A stretch of 64,000 nt of DNA from an uncultured Sulfitobacter sp. Lineage in GTDB: Bacteria; Pseudomonadota; Alphaproteobacteria; Rhodobacterales; Rhodobacteraceae. The notes beneath the pieces are model-generated. The model was given only the letters and a program-made list of their open reading frames with translations. It was not told where the DNA came from and did not search any database. Below are positions 7,757 to 16,385 of this stretch, in pieces. The position numbers and the translations under genes are program-made. Location: NCBI GenBank assembly GCA_937928635.1, contig CALFWM010000029.1:1-64000 (forward strand). The letters run 5' to 3'. The number at the start of each line of letters is the position of its first letter. Within the stretch, counting starts at the first letter, position 1.

Positions 7757-8998
7757 TCACCGCAGGTTTGTTGAAACGCCCACAGAAATGCGGGAGTCGC
7801 GTGTGCGCACGCCATTGTTGCGCTCCCGGGTCAGGCTGACGCCCCCCCACAGCCAGCTTTTGTTGTCCAGCGCATAGGAAATCTGCCCTTCCAGCGCCAG
7901 GACGCGCGTGACATCATCCGTCACCGAAATCTCTTCCAGCCTGCTGTTTTCTAGCGACAGCTTGCTGATCAAACCACTGCTGATCCGGTAGTCCCATTCC
8001 ACGCTCAACCTGTCAGACAACAGCGGACTGCCCAGACCGGGGGCCGCGAGAACTTCCCGCTCAAATCCAAACTCCAGCCGCGAATTTCGCGATGATTTCA
8101 CAAGCGTGCCCCCCAGCCGCCCAAAGGTGCGCCCGTCATCCGCATTGGTACGCATCAATCCAACGTAGCCCGAGGCCCCCAGATCAGCCCCCAGATCCAT
8201 AGTGCCACCCACATCCACATGCGCCAGATTGAAACTGTCCACATCAAGATCAAACCGGGTCAGCCCAAAACGGCCTTCAAGCTGTGTGGTTGGTGTCGCA
8301 AAATGCAGCACCCGGCCCGTCAGCGCATAGCTTGCCGCATCGTTGATACTGTCTTGATCGGTGGATTGATCCAACCCGGAAAAGGTGATCTCCAAACCGG
8401 TGCGGGCAGTTACATCGCGCCCGTAAGTCAGCAAAAGGCTGGTGGTGTCGAAGGTGGTTGCATCCGTCACGCTGCCCAGTACCGGGGCGCTTTGCAGATC
8501 GGTTGTTCTGGTATAGCTCGCCAATACCGACAGGCGGTCACGGCTGGTCAGGCTGGTGCTGTAGCTGAGGGAGCCGCCGTGGTTGTCGATGCCACTGCCG
8601 GACCCATCCGCACTGGTCACTTCGCCATAATAGTCCGCCAGAAATTGCGTACGGCGGTCCGCATAGCGATAGGTAAAGCCCAAACCAAGGGCCGCAAAGG
8701 ATTCTGATGTGGAAACATCATTAGACGACGACCGCTGCGTATAGGACAGCCCGCCATAGGGCATAAACCCCTGCCGTTTGTCAGACGGGGGAGACAACCC
8801 AGCAAACCCCAACCGTGGGGTCAACAGGCGTTCCCGAATGGGCAGGCGATCAGGTGATCCCTGGTTCAACCAATAAAGCGGCTCTGCAAAAGGGCGCACA
8901 GCCCCGTTTCCCAATCTGAACCCCGGGCTTGTTTGGGCAAGTGCTGACCCGGCCGCCAACGTCAGCGCCAAAGCAACCAAGGTGCGCGACACGCCCAT
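7757..8998 (-). CDS. Outer-membrane beta-barrel protein of the export system
   Basis: A 413-residue protein with a clear Sec signal peptide (MGVSRTL...ALA, cut near residue 22). The remainder is dominated by alternating polar/hydrophobic strands such as SLSYSTSLTSRDRLSVLASYTRT and LSVEWDYRISSGLISKLSLE, as expected for about 16 or more beta strands. The last residues are STNLR rather than the usual aromatic. It begins 2 nt after the wza-like stop, so the two form an operon. Proteins of this kind accompany GumB-type export lipoproteins and may provide the outer-membrane pore or scaffold that a short Wza lacks. Barrel call good; role inferred from context. Confidence 0.75.
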   Translation of the reverse strand: MGVSRTLVALALTLAAGSALAQTSPGFRLGNGAVRPFAEPLYWLNQGSPDRLPIRERLLTPRLGFAGLSPPSDKRQGFMPYGGLSYTQRSSSNDVSTSESFAALGLGFTYRYADRRTQFLADYYGEVTSADGSGSGIDNHGGSLSYSTSLTSRDRLSVLASYTRTTDLQSAPVLGSVTDATTFDTTSLLLTYGRDVTARTGLEITFSGLDQSTDQDSINDAASYALTGRVLHFATPTTQLEGRFGLTRFDLDVDSFNLAHVDVGGTMDLGADLGASGYVGLMRTNADDGRTFGRLGGTLVKSSRNSRLEFGFEREVLAAPGLGSPLLSDRLSVEWDYRISSGLISKLSLENSRLEEISVTDDVTRVLALEGQISYALDNKSWLWGGVSLTRERNNGVRTRDSRISVGVSTNLR

Positions 8999-9000
8999 CT

Positions 9001-9648
9001 TTACAGGACAATAACGGTGTCACCGGGCTTGAGCAGGATGTCTTTCTGCCGCGGATCCGAGACAAATTGGTCGTAGTTGAAAATCCGGCGCTCGCCCGTT
9101 GAGGAGGCTGGATTGTAAATCAGGATCGCGTCCCGTTTGGCAAACGCCGTAAAGCCACCGGCCCGCGTGATCGCCTGCACAAGGGTTGTTGGCCCCTGCA
9201 AGTCAAAGGCACCGGGCTGCAAAACCTCGCCATTCACAAACACGGTGTAAGATGTTGCTGATCTAAGCGACACGGAGACCTGTGGCGCAACGATATTGCT
9301 GCTGAACCGGCTGGCCAGAATACGGCGGGTTTCATCCAGCGTTTTGCCTTGCGCGCGAAACGACCCGGCCAGCGGATAGCTGACCCGCCCATCCGGCGCC
9401 ACAGAGACCTCTTGCGACAAATCGGGGTTGTCAAAAACAAAAACGCTGATGGTGTCACCGGGGCGCAACCGATAGGTACCTTGCGGACGCACCGTTGCAC
9501 TGCGGGATTGGCTGACGCTGTCAGCGATGAGTGTCCCACCCGGCTCAATCGGCTGTTCAATCAGATCACATGCACCCAAGGTCAGGGCGGCGATCAGCAA
9601 AATCACAATATATCGTGCGGATCCAAAAAGATGAGTCAACTCTGCCAT
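9001..9648 (-). CDS. Polysaccharide export lipoprotein (Wza/GumB type, short form)
   Basis: A 215-residue lipoprotein with a signal segment at residues 12-26 and lipobox LTLGAC (Cys27). A poly_export domain (YRLRPGDTISVFVFDNP..., about 57-140) and one SLBB-like domain (VFVNGEVLQPGAFDLQGPTTL, about 145-190) follow, ending in KPGDTVIVL. At about 215 residues it matches GumB-like short forms and lacks the additional SLBB domain and the C-terminal amphipathic helix that forms the pore in full-length Wza (about 380 residues). It should sit in the outer membrane as the periplasmic exit channel for the polymer, working with the wzz-like copolymerase. No clear Shine-Dalgarno precedes the ATG, so the start is somewhat uncertain. 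Confidence 0.88.
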   Translation of the reverse strand: MAELTHLFGSARYIVILLIAALTLGACDLIEQPIEPGGTLIADSVSQSRSATVRPQGTYRLRPGDTISVFVFDNPDLSQEVSVAPDGRVSYPLAGSFRAQGKTLDETRRILASRFSSNIVAPQVSVSLRSATSYTVFVNGEVLQPGAFDLQGPTTLVQAITRAGGFTAFAKRDAILIYNPASSTGERRIFNYDQFVSDPRQKDILLKPGDTVIVL

Positions 9649-9966
9649 CCGTCAATTTAAACCTTCTCAATGTCGGGACATCTATCAACTATCCAGCCAG
9701 AGTTCACCTCGAAAACAGGGGGCTGCACTCATGGTGACGCAGGTGTCGCTCAAATGATCCACCTTTGCCAACCTGATGCCGAACCAACGCGCAACCCCAA
9801 GATGCACGGGCCATATCTGCGGAAATTTCCGACGGGCACAGCAGTTTGGCGGCACGCACCCAATCACATCGCAGAAGTGTTGTAGCCCAAGAACCGCAAT
9901 GATAACCCTACGCGAGGCGGTAACAATTTATACCGCACCGATGCTTTATTTGAGGCAAGATTTAAC
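9649..9966. other. Divergent intergenic region between wza-like and CgeB-like genes
   Basis: A 318-bp gap separating minus-strand export genes from a plus-strand glycosyltransferase; it must contain at least two promoters. The only clear structure is the inverted repeat GCGGTA-N8-TACCGC at 9917-9936. It lies 30 nt before the glycosyltransferase ATG and is listed separately. The remainder shows no gene-like frame. Confidence 0.4.
9917..9936. promoter_or_regulatory. Inverted repeat, candidate operator
   Basis: GCGGTA ACAATTTA TACCGC is a perfect 6-bp dyad with an 8-bp AT-rich centre, 30 nt before the ATG of the CgeB-like glycosyltransferase. The geometry suits a dimeric regulator overlapping a promoter. 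No second full copy was found in the window, and no regulator gene lies in the EPS locus, so any binding protein would be encoded elsewhere. Confidence 0.35.
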
Positions 9967-11133
9967 ATGCGACTGATATATTATGATTTCGGCGACGGCT
10001 TTTTGGCCGATCACCACCTGTTTCACGCGATTGATGAACTGACGCGCAAAGGGCATGACGTGATCTACGTAAACCCGATGAAAGAAATTGGGGCCCACGC
10101 CAGCGTTGATGACTGCTGCGAATTGCTGATGAGGCGGATCGTCGCGGAGCACAACAACGGCGGTATTGATCTGTTCTTTTCCGTCTCATGGGACAGCGCC
10201 CTGACCGCTGACACGGTCCGCGATATTTCGCGGATGGGCATTCCGACGGTCAGCTTTAGCACCGATGATCTGTCTCATCCCTTTCGGGTGCAAAAGATCA
10301 CACATGCCTTTGACCTGTGCTGGACCTCGGCCCGCGAAAGCAATGACATTCTGCGCGGGTATGGCGCGAAAAACATCATCTCGATGCCTTTTGCCGCAAA
10401 CCCACATTATTACCGCCCGATCTCCACACCGGAGCAGGATTGCATCTGTTTCATCGGCACCGCCTATGGTGCACGCGCACGCGGCATTGCCACGATGGCG
10501 CAGGCCGGTGTGCCCGTGCATGTGCACGGCGCCTCACCGATGGAAGTCTACGGCAAGAACAAGGGCAACCCGATCACCCGGGCGATGTCCAACTTTGCGG
10601 ACACGTCAGAGCGGTTCATAAAAGGCATGGTCGTGCCGGGCGGGCGCAAATGCATTCAGGCGGCGTTTTTGCGCTCCGCCCAGGAGCTGATCTCGCGGCC
10701 CCCTGAAAAAGACCCGATGAAGGGCAGCGTTGAATATCTGGGCGGTGCCGGGTTTGAGGACATGGCACAGATTTTCTCCCAATCCGCGCTCAGCTTTGGC
10801 TCCATCGAGGTGGCAAGCACATTTGTGCTCAAAGACCCGTTGCTGTTCATCCGGGTGCGGGAATTTGAGGTTGCGATGTCCGGTGGCGTGCATCTGGTCA
10901 ACCGCTTTCCAGAGTTGGAAGAATACTTCGAAGATGGGGTTGAGATGCTCTATTACGAAACCTTCGATGAGCTTGTGGACAAGGCCAAATTCTATCTCGC
11001 CCCGGCACAGGAAACGACCCGCCGGAAAATCCGCGAGGCTGCGGCCAAACGCGCATTGGGCGAACACACCTGGAGCCATCGGTTTGACGAGGTTGGCAAA
11101 CAGCTTGGCCTGTCCTTTGCCGCAGTAACCTGA
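9967..11133 (+). CDS. CgeB-like glycosyltransferase
   Basis: A 388-residue protein resembling the CgeB/spore-maturation glycosyltransferase family, a GT-B-like fold. The N-terminal Rossmann half opens MRLIYYDFGDGFLADHHLFHAI and includes VSFSTDDLSHPFRVQKITHAFD. The second half starts at CICFIGTAYGARARG and contains a C-terminal acceptor/donor segment with ELEEYFEDGVEMLYYETFDEL, typical of this family. It should add one sugar to the lipid-linked repeat unit in the cytoplasm. Donor and linkage cannot be read from sequence. It ends 2 nt before the convergent ABC exporter gene. GAGG about 11 nt upstream of the ATG is a weak ribosome site. Confidence 0.75.
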   Translation: MRLIYYDFGDGFLADHHLFHAIDELTRKGHDVIYVNPMKEIGAHASVDDCCELLMRRIVAEHNNGGIDLFFSVSWDSALTADTVRDISRMGIPTVSFSTDDLSHPFRVQKITHAFDLCWTSARESNDILRGYGAKNIISMPFAANPHYYRPISTPEQDCICFIGTAYGARARGIATMAQAGVPVHVHGASPMEVYGKNKGNPITRAMSNFADTSERFIKGMVVPGGRKCIQAAFLRSAQELISRPPEKDPMKGSVEYLGGAGFEDMAQIFSQSALSFGSIEVASTFVLKDPLLFIRVREFEVAMSGGVHLVNRFPELEEYFEDGVEMLYYETFDELVDKAKFYLAPAQETTRRKIREAAAKRALGEHTWSHRFDEVGKQLGLSFAAVT

Positions 11134-11135
11134 AC

Positions 11136-12905
11136 CTAAATCAGCTGAAGACGGGCATAGCGTGCATATAACCCGTCTTCGGCAATCAGCTGCGCGTGGC
11201 TGCCATCCGCCACAATGCGCCCTGCTTCAAACACCAAAATGCGGTCGGCTTCCTCCACGGTGGCCAGACGATGGGCAATGACCAGCGTTGTCCGCCCCTC
11301 TGACAGCTTCTGAACCGCCGTCTGTATCGCCCGCTCGCTCTCTGAATCAAGGGCTGATGTCGCCTCATCCAACAACAGAATGGGCGCGTCTTTCAGAATA
11401 GCCCGCGCGATGGCGATCCGTTGTTTTTGCCCGCCTGACAACAGCGCCCCGCGTTCCCCCACAAAGGTGTCGTACCCCTGTGGCAGTGCCGAAATAAACC
11501 CATGCGCCGCGGCGGCCTGTGCGGCGGCCTCAACGTCTGCGTCTGATGCATCGGGGCGGCCAAAACGGATGTTTTCGCGCGCTGTGGCGGCGAAAATCAT
11601 CGCCTCCTGCTGCACAATCGCCACGTGCTTGCGCAGATCCTGTTGGCGGATTGCCTTGATGTCTGTCCCGTCGATTGTGATGCGCCCCTGTGCGGGATCA
11701 TAAAACCGCAAGAGCAGTTGCAACACCGTGCTTTTGCCCGCGCCCGACGGGCCGACCAGCGCCACCGTTTCACCGGGGTTCACAACCAATGATGTATCAA
11801 GCGCCGTAACCGACGGGCGCGCCGGATAGGAAAACCGCACATTTTCAAACGCCACCAACCCCTGCGGTCTGGCGTCAAACGCAACCGGTTGATCAGGGTC
11901 ATTTACCGTGTCCTTGGCTTCCAGCAACGCGGTCAGGCGGTCCGCCGCCCCGGCGGCACGCTGTGCCTCCCCCCAGACGTCACTGAATGCCGCAACAGAG
12001 GTCGCGACGATGACCGAATAGAATGCAAATTGCACCAATTCACCGATGGTGATCTTTTGTGCCGCAACCTCTTGCGCGCCCACCCAGATCACCCCGACCA
12101 TGCCGAAAAACACAAAAAGGATGACGATACCATTCATCATCGCGTGGCTTTTCACCGCGCGCTTGGCCGAGGCAAGCGCCTGATTGTTGACATCATTAAA
12201 GGACCAGGTTGCCTGCCCTTCGGCCGAGTAGGCCTGAATGGTCTGGGTCGCAAAAAACGCCTCCGACGCATTGGCCGAAGACGCCGCAATCCATTTCTGG
12301 CTTTCGCCCGCGTTCGACCTGACCTTGCGCCCAATCGCAATGATCGGTCCCATCACCAGTGGCACAATCAAAATAACCAGCCCCATCAGCTTGGGCGAGG
12401 TGATAAACAGCAGCGCCAAACCTCCAAACAGCATCACCGTATGCCGCATCGCCATCGACAACGAATTGCCAATAACCAGCAAGACCAATGTGGTGTCTGC
12501 TGTGATCCGTGAAAGAACCTCACCGGTCATGGTGCGTTCAAAAAACGCAGGGCTCATGTGGATCATTCGGGCAAAAACCGCCTTGCGGATGTCCAGCGCA
12601 ATCAGCTCTCCCAAAAGTTTGGTTAGATAATTGCGCATGCTTGACCCGATCGCCAACAGCCCGACAGCCACCAGCGCAATCATGAAATATCTGTTGTGCA
12701 CCTCGGTTTCGGCGGTGTTGAAACCGTCAACAATTTTCCCAAAGGCCAATGGCACGCTCAGCGCCACGCCTGCAGTGAACAGCAGGGCAATTACCGCTTT
12801 CACCAGCATCATCCGGTAAGGTCGGACAAAGGGCCAAATGGCGCCAAGCGAGCGGATGGACCCACGCTCTTCGTCCTCGGGGGATGTTTCACCAAGATCA
12901 CTCAT
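11136..12905 (-). CDS. ABC exporter, fused permease/ATPase (MsbA/PglK type)
   Basis: A 589-residue half-transporter. The N-terminal six-helix domain (about residues 25-320) carries FFERTMTGEVLSRITADTT, a coupling-region signature of lipid and lipid-linked-oligosaccharide exporters. The ATPase domain has Walker A GPSGAGKST (about 385-393), signature LSGGQ (about 489-493), and Walker B/D-loop DEATSALD (about 513-520). All catalytic motifs are intact, so a homodimer should be functional. Sited among glycosyltransferase genes, with no Wzx in view, it is a candidate flippase or exporter for the repeat unit or a glycolipid (inference). The upstream GT2 ends 18 nt before its start, so they are probably co-transcribed. 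A second paralogue lies at 17819-19594. Confidence 0.88.
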   Translation of the reverse strand: MSDLGETSPEDEERGSIRSLGAIWPFVRPYRMMLVKAVIALLFTAGVALSVPLAFGKIVDGFNTAETEVHNRYFMIALVAVGLLAIGSSMRNYLTKLLGELIALDIRKAVFARMIHMSPAFFERTMTGEVLSRITADTTLVLLVIGNSLSMAMRHTVMLFGGLALLFITSPKLMGLVILIVPLVMGPIIAIGRKVRSNAGESQKWIAASSANASEAFFATQTIQAYSAEGQATWSFNDVNNQALASAKRAVKSHAMMNGIVILFVFFGMVGVIWVGAQEVAAQKITIGELVQFAFYSVIVATSVAAFSDVWGEAQRAAGAADRLTALLEAKDTVNDPDQPVAFDARPQGLVAFENVRFSYPARPSVTALDTSLVVNPGETVALVGPSGAGKSTVLQLLLRFYDPAQGRITIDGTDIKAIRQQDLRKHVAIVQQEAMIFAATARENIRFGRPDASDADVEAAAQAAAAHGFISALPQGYDTFVGERGALLSGGQKQRIAIARAILKDAPILLLDEATSALDSESERAIQTAVQKLSEGRTTLVIAHRLATVEEADRILVFEAGRIVADGSHAQLIAEDGLYARYARLQLI

Positions 12906-12923
12906 CGCGGGCCCTGACGCCGA

Positions 12924-13880
12924 TCAACATTTTCCTACACGCGGCTGCAAGGGCGCGCCCCGCCCTTCCGACAAGGCAAAACCGATGGGGCCTGTCAGCG
13001 TAAGCAACAGCGCCATCCAGCATTTTGGGTCCAGCGGATGCCACCGGATTGAGCGCAACATCGTTCGCGCCGCTGACATAAATTCGCGGCTTTTATATTG
13101 CTCACGGGACCACAGATACAGGTAGTGCGAGCGCGCGCGATTGGCCACACGTGCCACCGCCGGTTCATCCGCAGCGATTTTATCGAGCACCATCATGGCC
13201 TCGGGGATCATACGCGCAAGTTTGGTAAAGTTGCCCGCGTGCACATGCCGGATCGCTTGCACTGTGTCCACATGGCGCATGTCGTAATGGCGCGCGACGC
13301 GCAGGAACATCTCAAAATCGTCAATCCCGCTTTTGATGCTTTCATCAAGCGGACCGAGTTTTTCAAAACACTCCCGCCGGATCATCGCCGCTGCGGTGGG
13401 CACAAAATTACACTGGATCAGGGCACATAAAAACCCGTTTCTGTCCAAGGCATTGACACCGGGTGGTGCTGGCAGACGGCCCCGCGCCAAGGCGCCGGTT
13501 TCAAGCACACGGGTTTCCTCATTGCCGTAGACCAATCCAATCCGGCCCCCATCATCACGGTCAAAAACCGCCAATGCGCTGGCCACCCGATCCGGATACC
13601 AAAGATCATCCTGATCCAGAAAACAGATATAGGCCCCCTTTGCCGCCCGAATGCCGGTGTTGCGCGCCGCCGATATCCCGCCGTTCTGCGCATGCTGCAA
13701 AAGCCGCACGCGCGCATCGCCCCCATAGCTTTGCACCACGTCAATGGAGTTATCGGAGGAGCCATCATCAATCACCACAATCTCAATATCTGTCGTGGTC
13801 TGCGCAAGCGCGCTGTCGATGGCTTTCCTGATCACCTTCTCACCGTTGTAGCAGGCAATGATGACAGACACGGTTGGCAT
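12924..13880 (-). CDS. Glycosyltransferase family 2
   Basis: A 318-residue GT-A enzyme. It opens MPTVSVIIACYNGEKVI, with nucleotide-binding VVIDDGSSDNS (about 36-45) and the DXD-like FLDQDDLW (about 88-94) for the divalent metal. NGGISAARNTGIRAAKG is classic family 2. The C-terminal part has no membrane helix, so this is a soluble or peripheral enzyme. It probably transfers one hexose to the growing lipid-linked oligosaccharide. The methyltransferase gene ends 8 nt upstream on the same strand and the ABC exporter starts 18 nt downstream, giving a three-gene run of methylation, glycosylation and export. Confidence 0.88.
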   Translation of the reverse strand: MPTVSVIIACYNGEKVIRKAIDSALAQTTTDIEIVVIDDGSSDNSIDVVQSYGGDARVRLLQHAQNGGISAARNTGIRAAKGAYICFLDQDDLWYPDRVASALAVFDRDDGGRIGLVYGNEETRVLETGALARGRLPAPPGVNALDRNGFLCALIQCNFVPTAAAMIRRECFEKLGPLDESIKSGIDDFEMFLRVARHYDMRHVDTVQAIRHVHAGNFTKLARMIPEAMMVLDKIAADEPAVARVANRARSHYLYLWSREQYKSREFMSAARTMLRSIRWHPLDPKCWMALLLTLTGPIGFALSEGRGAPLQPRVGKC

Positions 13881-13888
13881 AGCGCGGG

Positions 13889-14851
13889 CTATCCGTTTTC
13901 AGGTGTGGGTGCAGCGCTCGTGGCGTTTCGCGTGACGCGCCAGTAACAGGAGTGCGCATCAATGCGTTCTAGCGGTGCATCAATCTGATGCGCTGTGCGA
14001 AACTCATCAACAGCGGTGCGACAGCCGTTCCAGGAGTAATAATCATCCACGATGATAAACCCGCCCTCTGACACCCGGTCATAGAGGTTTGAAAGCGCAT
14101 CGACCGTCGATTCATACAAATCCCCGTCCATGCGCAGCAGCGCAATCTGTTTGATCGGGGCATCGGGCAAGGTATCTTTGAACCAGCCTTTCAGGAACTT
14201 CACACGCTCACTCAGAATGCCAAACCGGGCAAAGTTTGCCTCGACCTGCTCCTGTGACACCGCAAGAAACCCGCATTCGGAAAAGTCGCACATGTCGCTC
14301 AGTTCCTGATCGGCGTCGTTGGGCGGTGGCAACCCTTCAAAACTATCGCAACACCAGACCAAACGGTCCGTGGCGCCGCGCATATCGGCAATGGCGCGCA
14401 TCAAAATGGTGCTGCCGCCCCGCCACACACCGGTTTCGACAAAATCACCGGGCACGCCCTCGTCTATTACCCGGTTGGTGAGCTGATCAATATTGTTCAG
14501 CCGCGCCTTGCCAATCATTGAATAGCCGAACATCGGCCAATCGGTGCCCTGACTGCGCTTTTTCTCATCATAGCGCGTTGTCTTGATCAGCAGCATCCCA
14601 AACCGGCGCAAAAACCGCACCACCTTGGTTCTGAACCAGCCCTTCACGCGGCCCCCCGGCCCTTTTTCAGCCAATTCCCAGTTCATCGGCTCGTCAATAA
14701 TTGTCCAGCCACTCTCATCATAGAGCGCGGCACACAGAACATCCTTAAGAATTTTAACGCCCACATCAGTGGTCCACGGGTTTTTTTCGTCAATCACAAT
14801 TGAAACCAAAATTTTGTAAAAAATATAGAAATAACAATACGGAAATTGCAT
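13889..14851 (-). CDS. TylF/MycF-type O-methyltransferase
   Basis: Up to 320 residues. The core matches macrocin-type sugar O-methyltransferases: SAM-binding VETGVWRGGSTILMRAI, WCCDSFEGLPPP, FLKGWFKDTLPD, and the metal-binding LRMDGDLYESTVDAL with GGFIIVDDYYSWNGCR. These enzymes methylate hydroxyls of deoxysugars, so here it probably methylates a sugar of the repeat unit. The start is uncertain: the ATG at 14851 yields an AT-rich hydrophobic leader, and a GTG 18 codons further in (before IDEKNPW) would remove it; neither has a clear ribosome site. The family's N-terminal region (KILKDVLCAALYDE) is present either way. Confidence 0.83.
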   Translation of the reverse strand: MQFPYCYFYIFYKILVSIVIDEKNPWTTDVGVKILKDVLCAALYDESGWTIIDEPMNWELAEKGPGGRVKGWFRTKVVRFLRRFGMLLIKTTRYDEKKRSQGTDWPMFGYSMIGKARLNNIDQLTNRVIDEGVPGDFVETGVWRGGSTILMRAIADMRGATDRLVWCCDSFEGLPPPNDADQELSDMCDFSECGFLAVSQEQVEANFARFGILSERVKFLKGWFKDTLPDAPIKQIALLRMDGDLYESTVDALSNLYDRVSEGGFIIVDDYYSWNGCRTAVDEFRTAHQIDAPLERIDAHSCYWRVTRNATSAAPTPENG

Positions 14852-15153
14852 GCAGACTCAACGCTAAAAACGCGCCGCAGCAGGCGGAGAGGCGCTAATC
14901 TGTACCCACGGGCCCTGCATCTTGGCACTGCTGCGCAGCATGCAGCGCAACACACAACCCTGGCGGTATCTGAAGCACCACCAGCCCTCGCTCAAGCGCC
15001 AAACCCGAATCTCAAACGCCCATGCGTCCGCCTCAAAAACGGCATCCAGACAACACGCCTCCCTAATCCGTGAATGTCTCTCTGGCCAACACCCTGTGCG
15101 AGCCATTAGTGTTTGCAGCAATTGATTTATTTTGATTCTGAGTTAGGGCCATA
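14852..15153. other. Divergent intergenic region before the GT4 gene
   Basis: A 302-bp gap between the minus-strand methyltransferase and a plus-strand glycosyltransferase. It contains short open frames on both strands without family resemblance and a 12-bp palindrome TGCTGCGCAGCA at 14929-14940. Promoters for both directions should lie here, but no convincing -35/-10 pair was identified. AGGG lies about 6 nt before the ATG at 15154. Confidence 0.3.
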
Positions 15154-16251
15154 ATGCGGATTTTGATCTTTTCCCCCACTGTCAGGGCAGGCACGGCACA
15201 ATACACCCACTGCCTTGCAAATGCGCTGGTGGGCCGGGGTCATGACGTGATTGTGGCCACCAGCATCGGCTATGAGATGTCAGCCTTTGAAACACACTAC
15301 GAAATTCTGGAATTTGTTGACCGGCGCCGCCCGCGACTGGGCGCGATGGCCCGGTTTCTCAAACGCATGCGCCAGTGGAAACCGGACATCATCCATTATC
15401 AGGGCGCACAGCACCCCACGACCTATCTGGGGTTCAGCTATCTGCTCAGCTCCGTTGTGCGCGCGCCGCAGGTCTACACACCCCAAGACGTGCTGCCGCA
15501 TTTCAAACGCCCCCATCAGGTGCATGCGCTGAAATATCTCTATCGCCGCATGTCCCATATCTTTTTCAACGCACAGCAAAACATCAGCGTGGCCGAAGGG
15601 CTGATTGGCGTTGATGCGGCCCGCGTCACCGTGTTGCCGCTGGCTGACCTGACGGCGTTTGTACGTGAAACCGTTGAACCCACGCCCCCCGATGTGCCCG
15701 AAAACGCCGATGTTGTGCTGTTCTTTGGCCAGCTGCAACCGCGCAAGGGCATTGGCACGCTGATCGACGTCCTTCCCGATGTGATCAAACGCGCGCCCAA
15801 CGCCCACCTTTATATTGCCGGTGAGGCGCAGATGGACCTTGACCCGTTCTATGCCCGTATCAAGGAGTTGGGCATATCTGATCAGGTCACACTGCGGCCC
15901 GGCTATGCCACGTTTGACGAAATGGCCGGGTTGTTCAACCGCAGCGCAGTGGTGGTGCTGCCTTATGAAAACGGCTGGAACAGTGGCGTGCTAATCTCTG
16001 CACTGGGCTTTGGCAAACCAGTTGTGGCGACCCGCATCGGGGGTCTGGATGAGGTGATTATTGACGGCGAATGCGGGTTGCTGGTGCCAGTCAAAGATGC
16101 GGAGGCCCTGGGCCACGCGGTGGCACGCACCCTGACGGATGAAGATCTCAAACAGGCCTTTGCAACGGGTGTGCCTGAGGCTGCGGCAAGATATTCCTGG
16201 GAAGAAATTGCCCGTCAAACCGACGCCGTTTACACAGAATTGGCAAAATGA
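15154..16251 (+). CDS. Glycosyltransferase family 4
   Basis: A 365-residue GT-B enzyme. The N-terminal acceptor half begins MRILIFSPTVRAGTAQYTH. The C-terminal donor half includes VVLFFGQLQPRKGIGTLIDV and LPYENGWNSGVLISALGFGKPVVAT followed by IGGLDEVI. The first Glu of the usual E-x7-E pair is present (YEN) but the second position is Leu, as in the SGVL subgroup of family 4. It should be a retaining transferase adding a sugar to the lipid-linked intermediate. Start supported by AGGG just upstream. It is followed after 134 bp by the polymerase gene on the same strand. Confidence 0.88.
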   Translation: MRILIFSPTVRAGTAQYTHCLANALVGRGHDVIVATSIGYEMSAFETHYEILEFVDRRRPRLGAMARFLKRMRQWKPDIIHYQGAQHPTTYLGFSYLLSSVVRAPQVYTPQDVLPHFKRPHQVHALKYLYRRMSHIFFNAQQNISVAEGLIGVDAARVTVLPLADLTAFVRETVEPTPPDVPENADVVLFFGQLQPRKGIGTLIDVLPDVIKRAPNAHLYIAGEAQMDLDPFYARIKELGISDQVTLRPGYATFDEMAGLFNRSAVVVLPYENGWNSGVLISALGFGKPVVATRIGGLDEVIIDGECGLLVPVKDAEALGHAVARTLTDEDLKQAFATGVPEAAARYSWEEIARQTDAVYTELAK

Positions 16252-16385
16252 AGCCTTTGGAAAACCCCAAGCCGGGCAGTATGCTTGACCGGCACCCTAC
16301 CCCGCTTTGATCAAACGGATGCAAGTGTAAGACGACAGATGCGCCAGCTGCGAACATTCACACCAGCCCAAAAGGCACCGCACAC

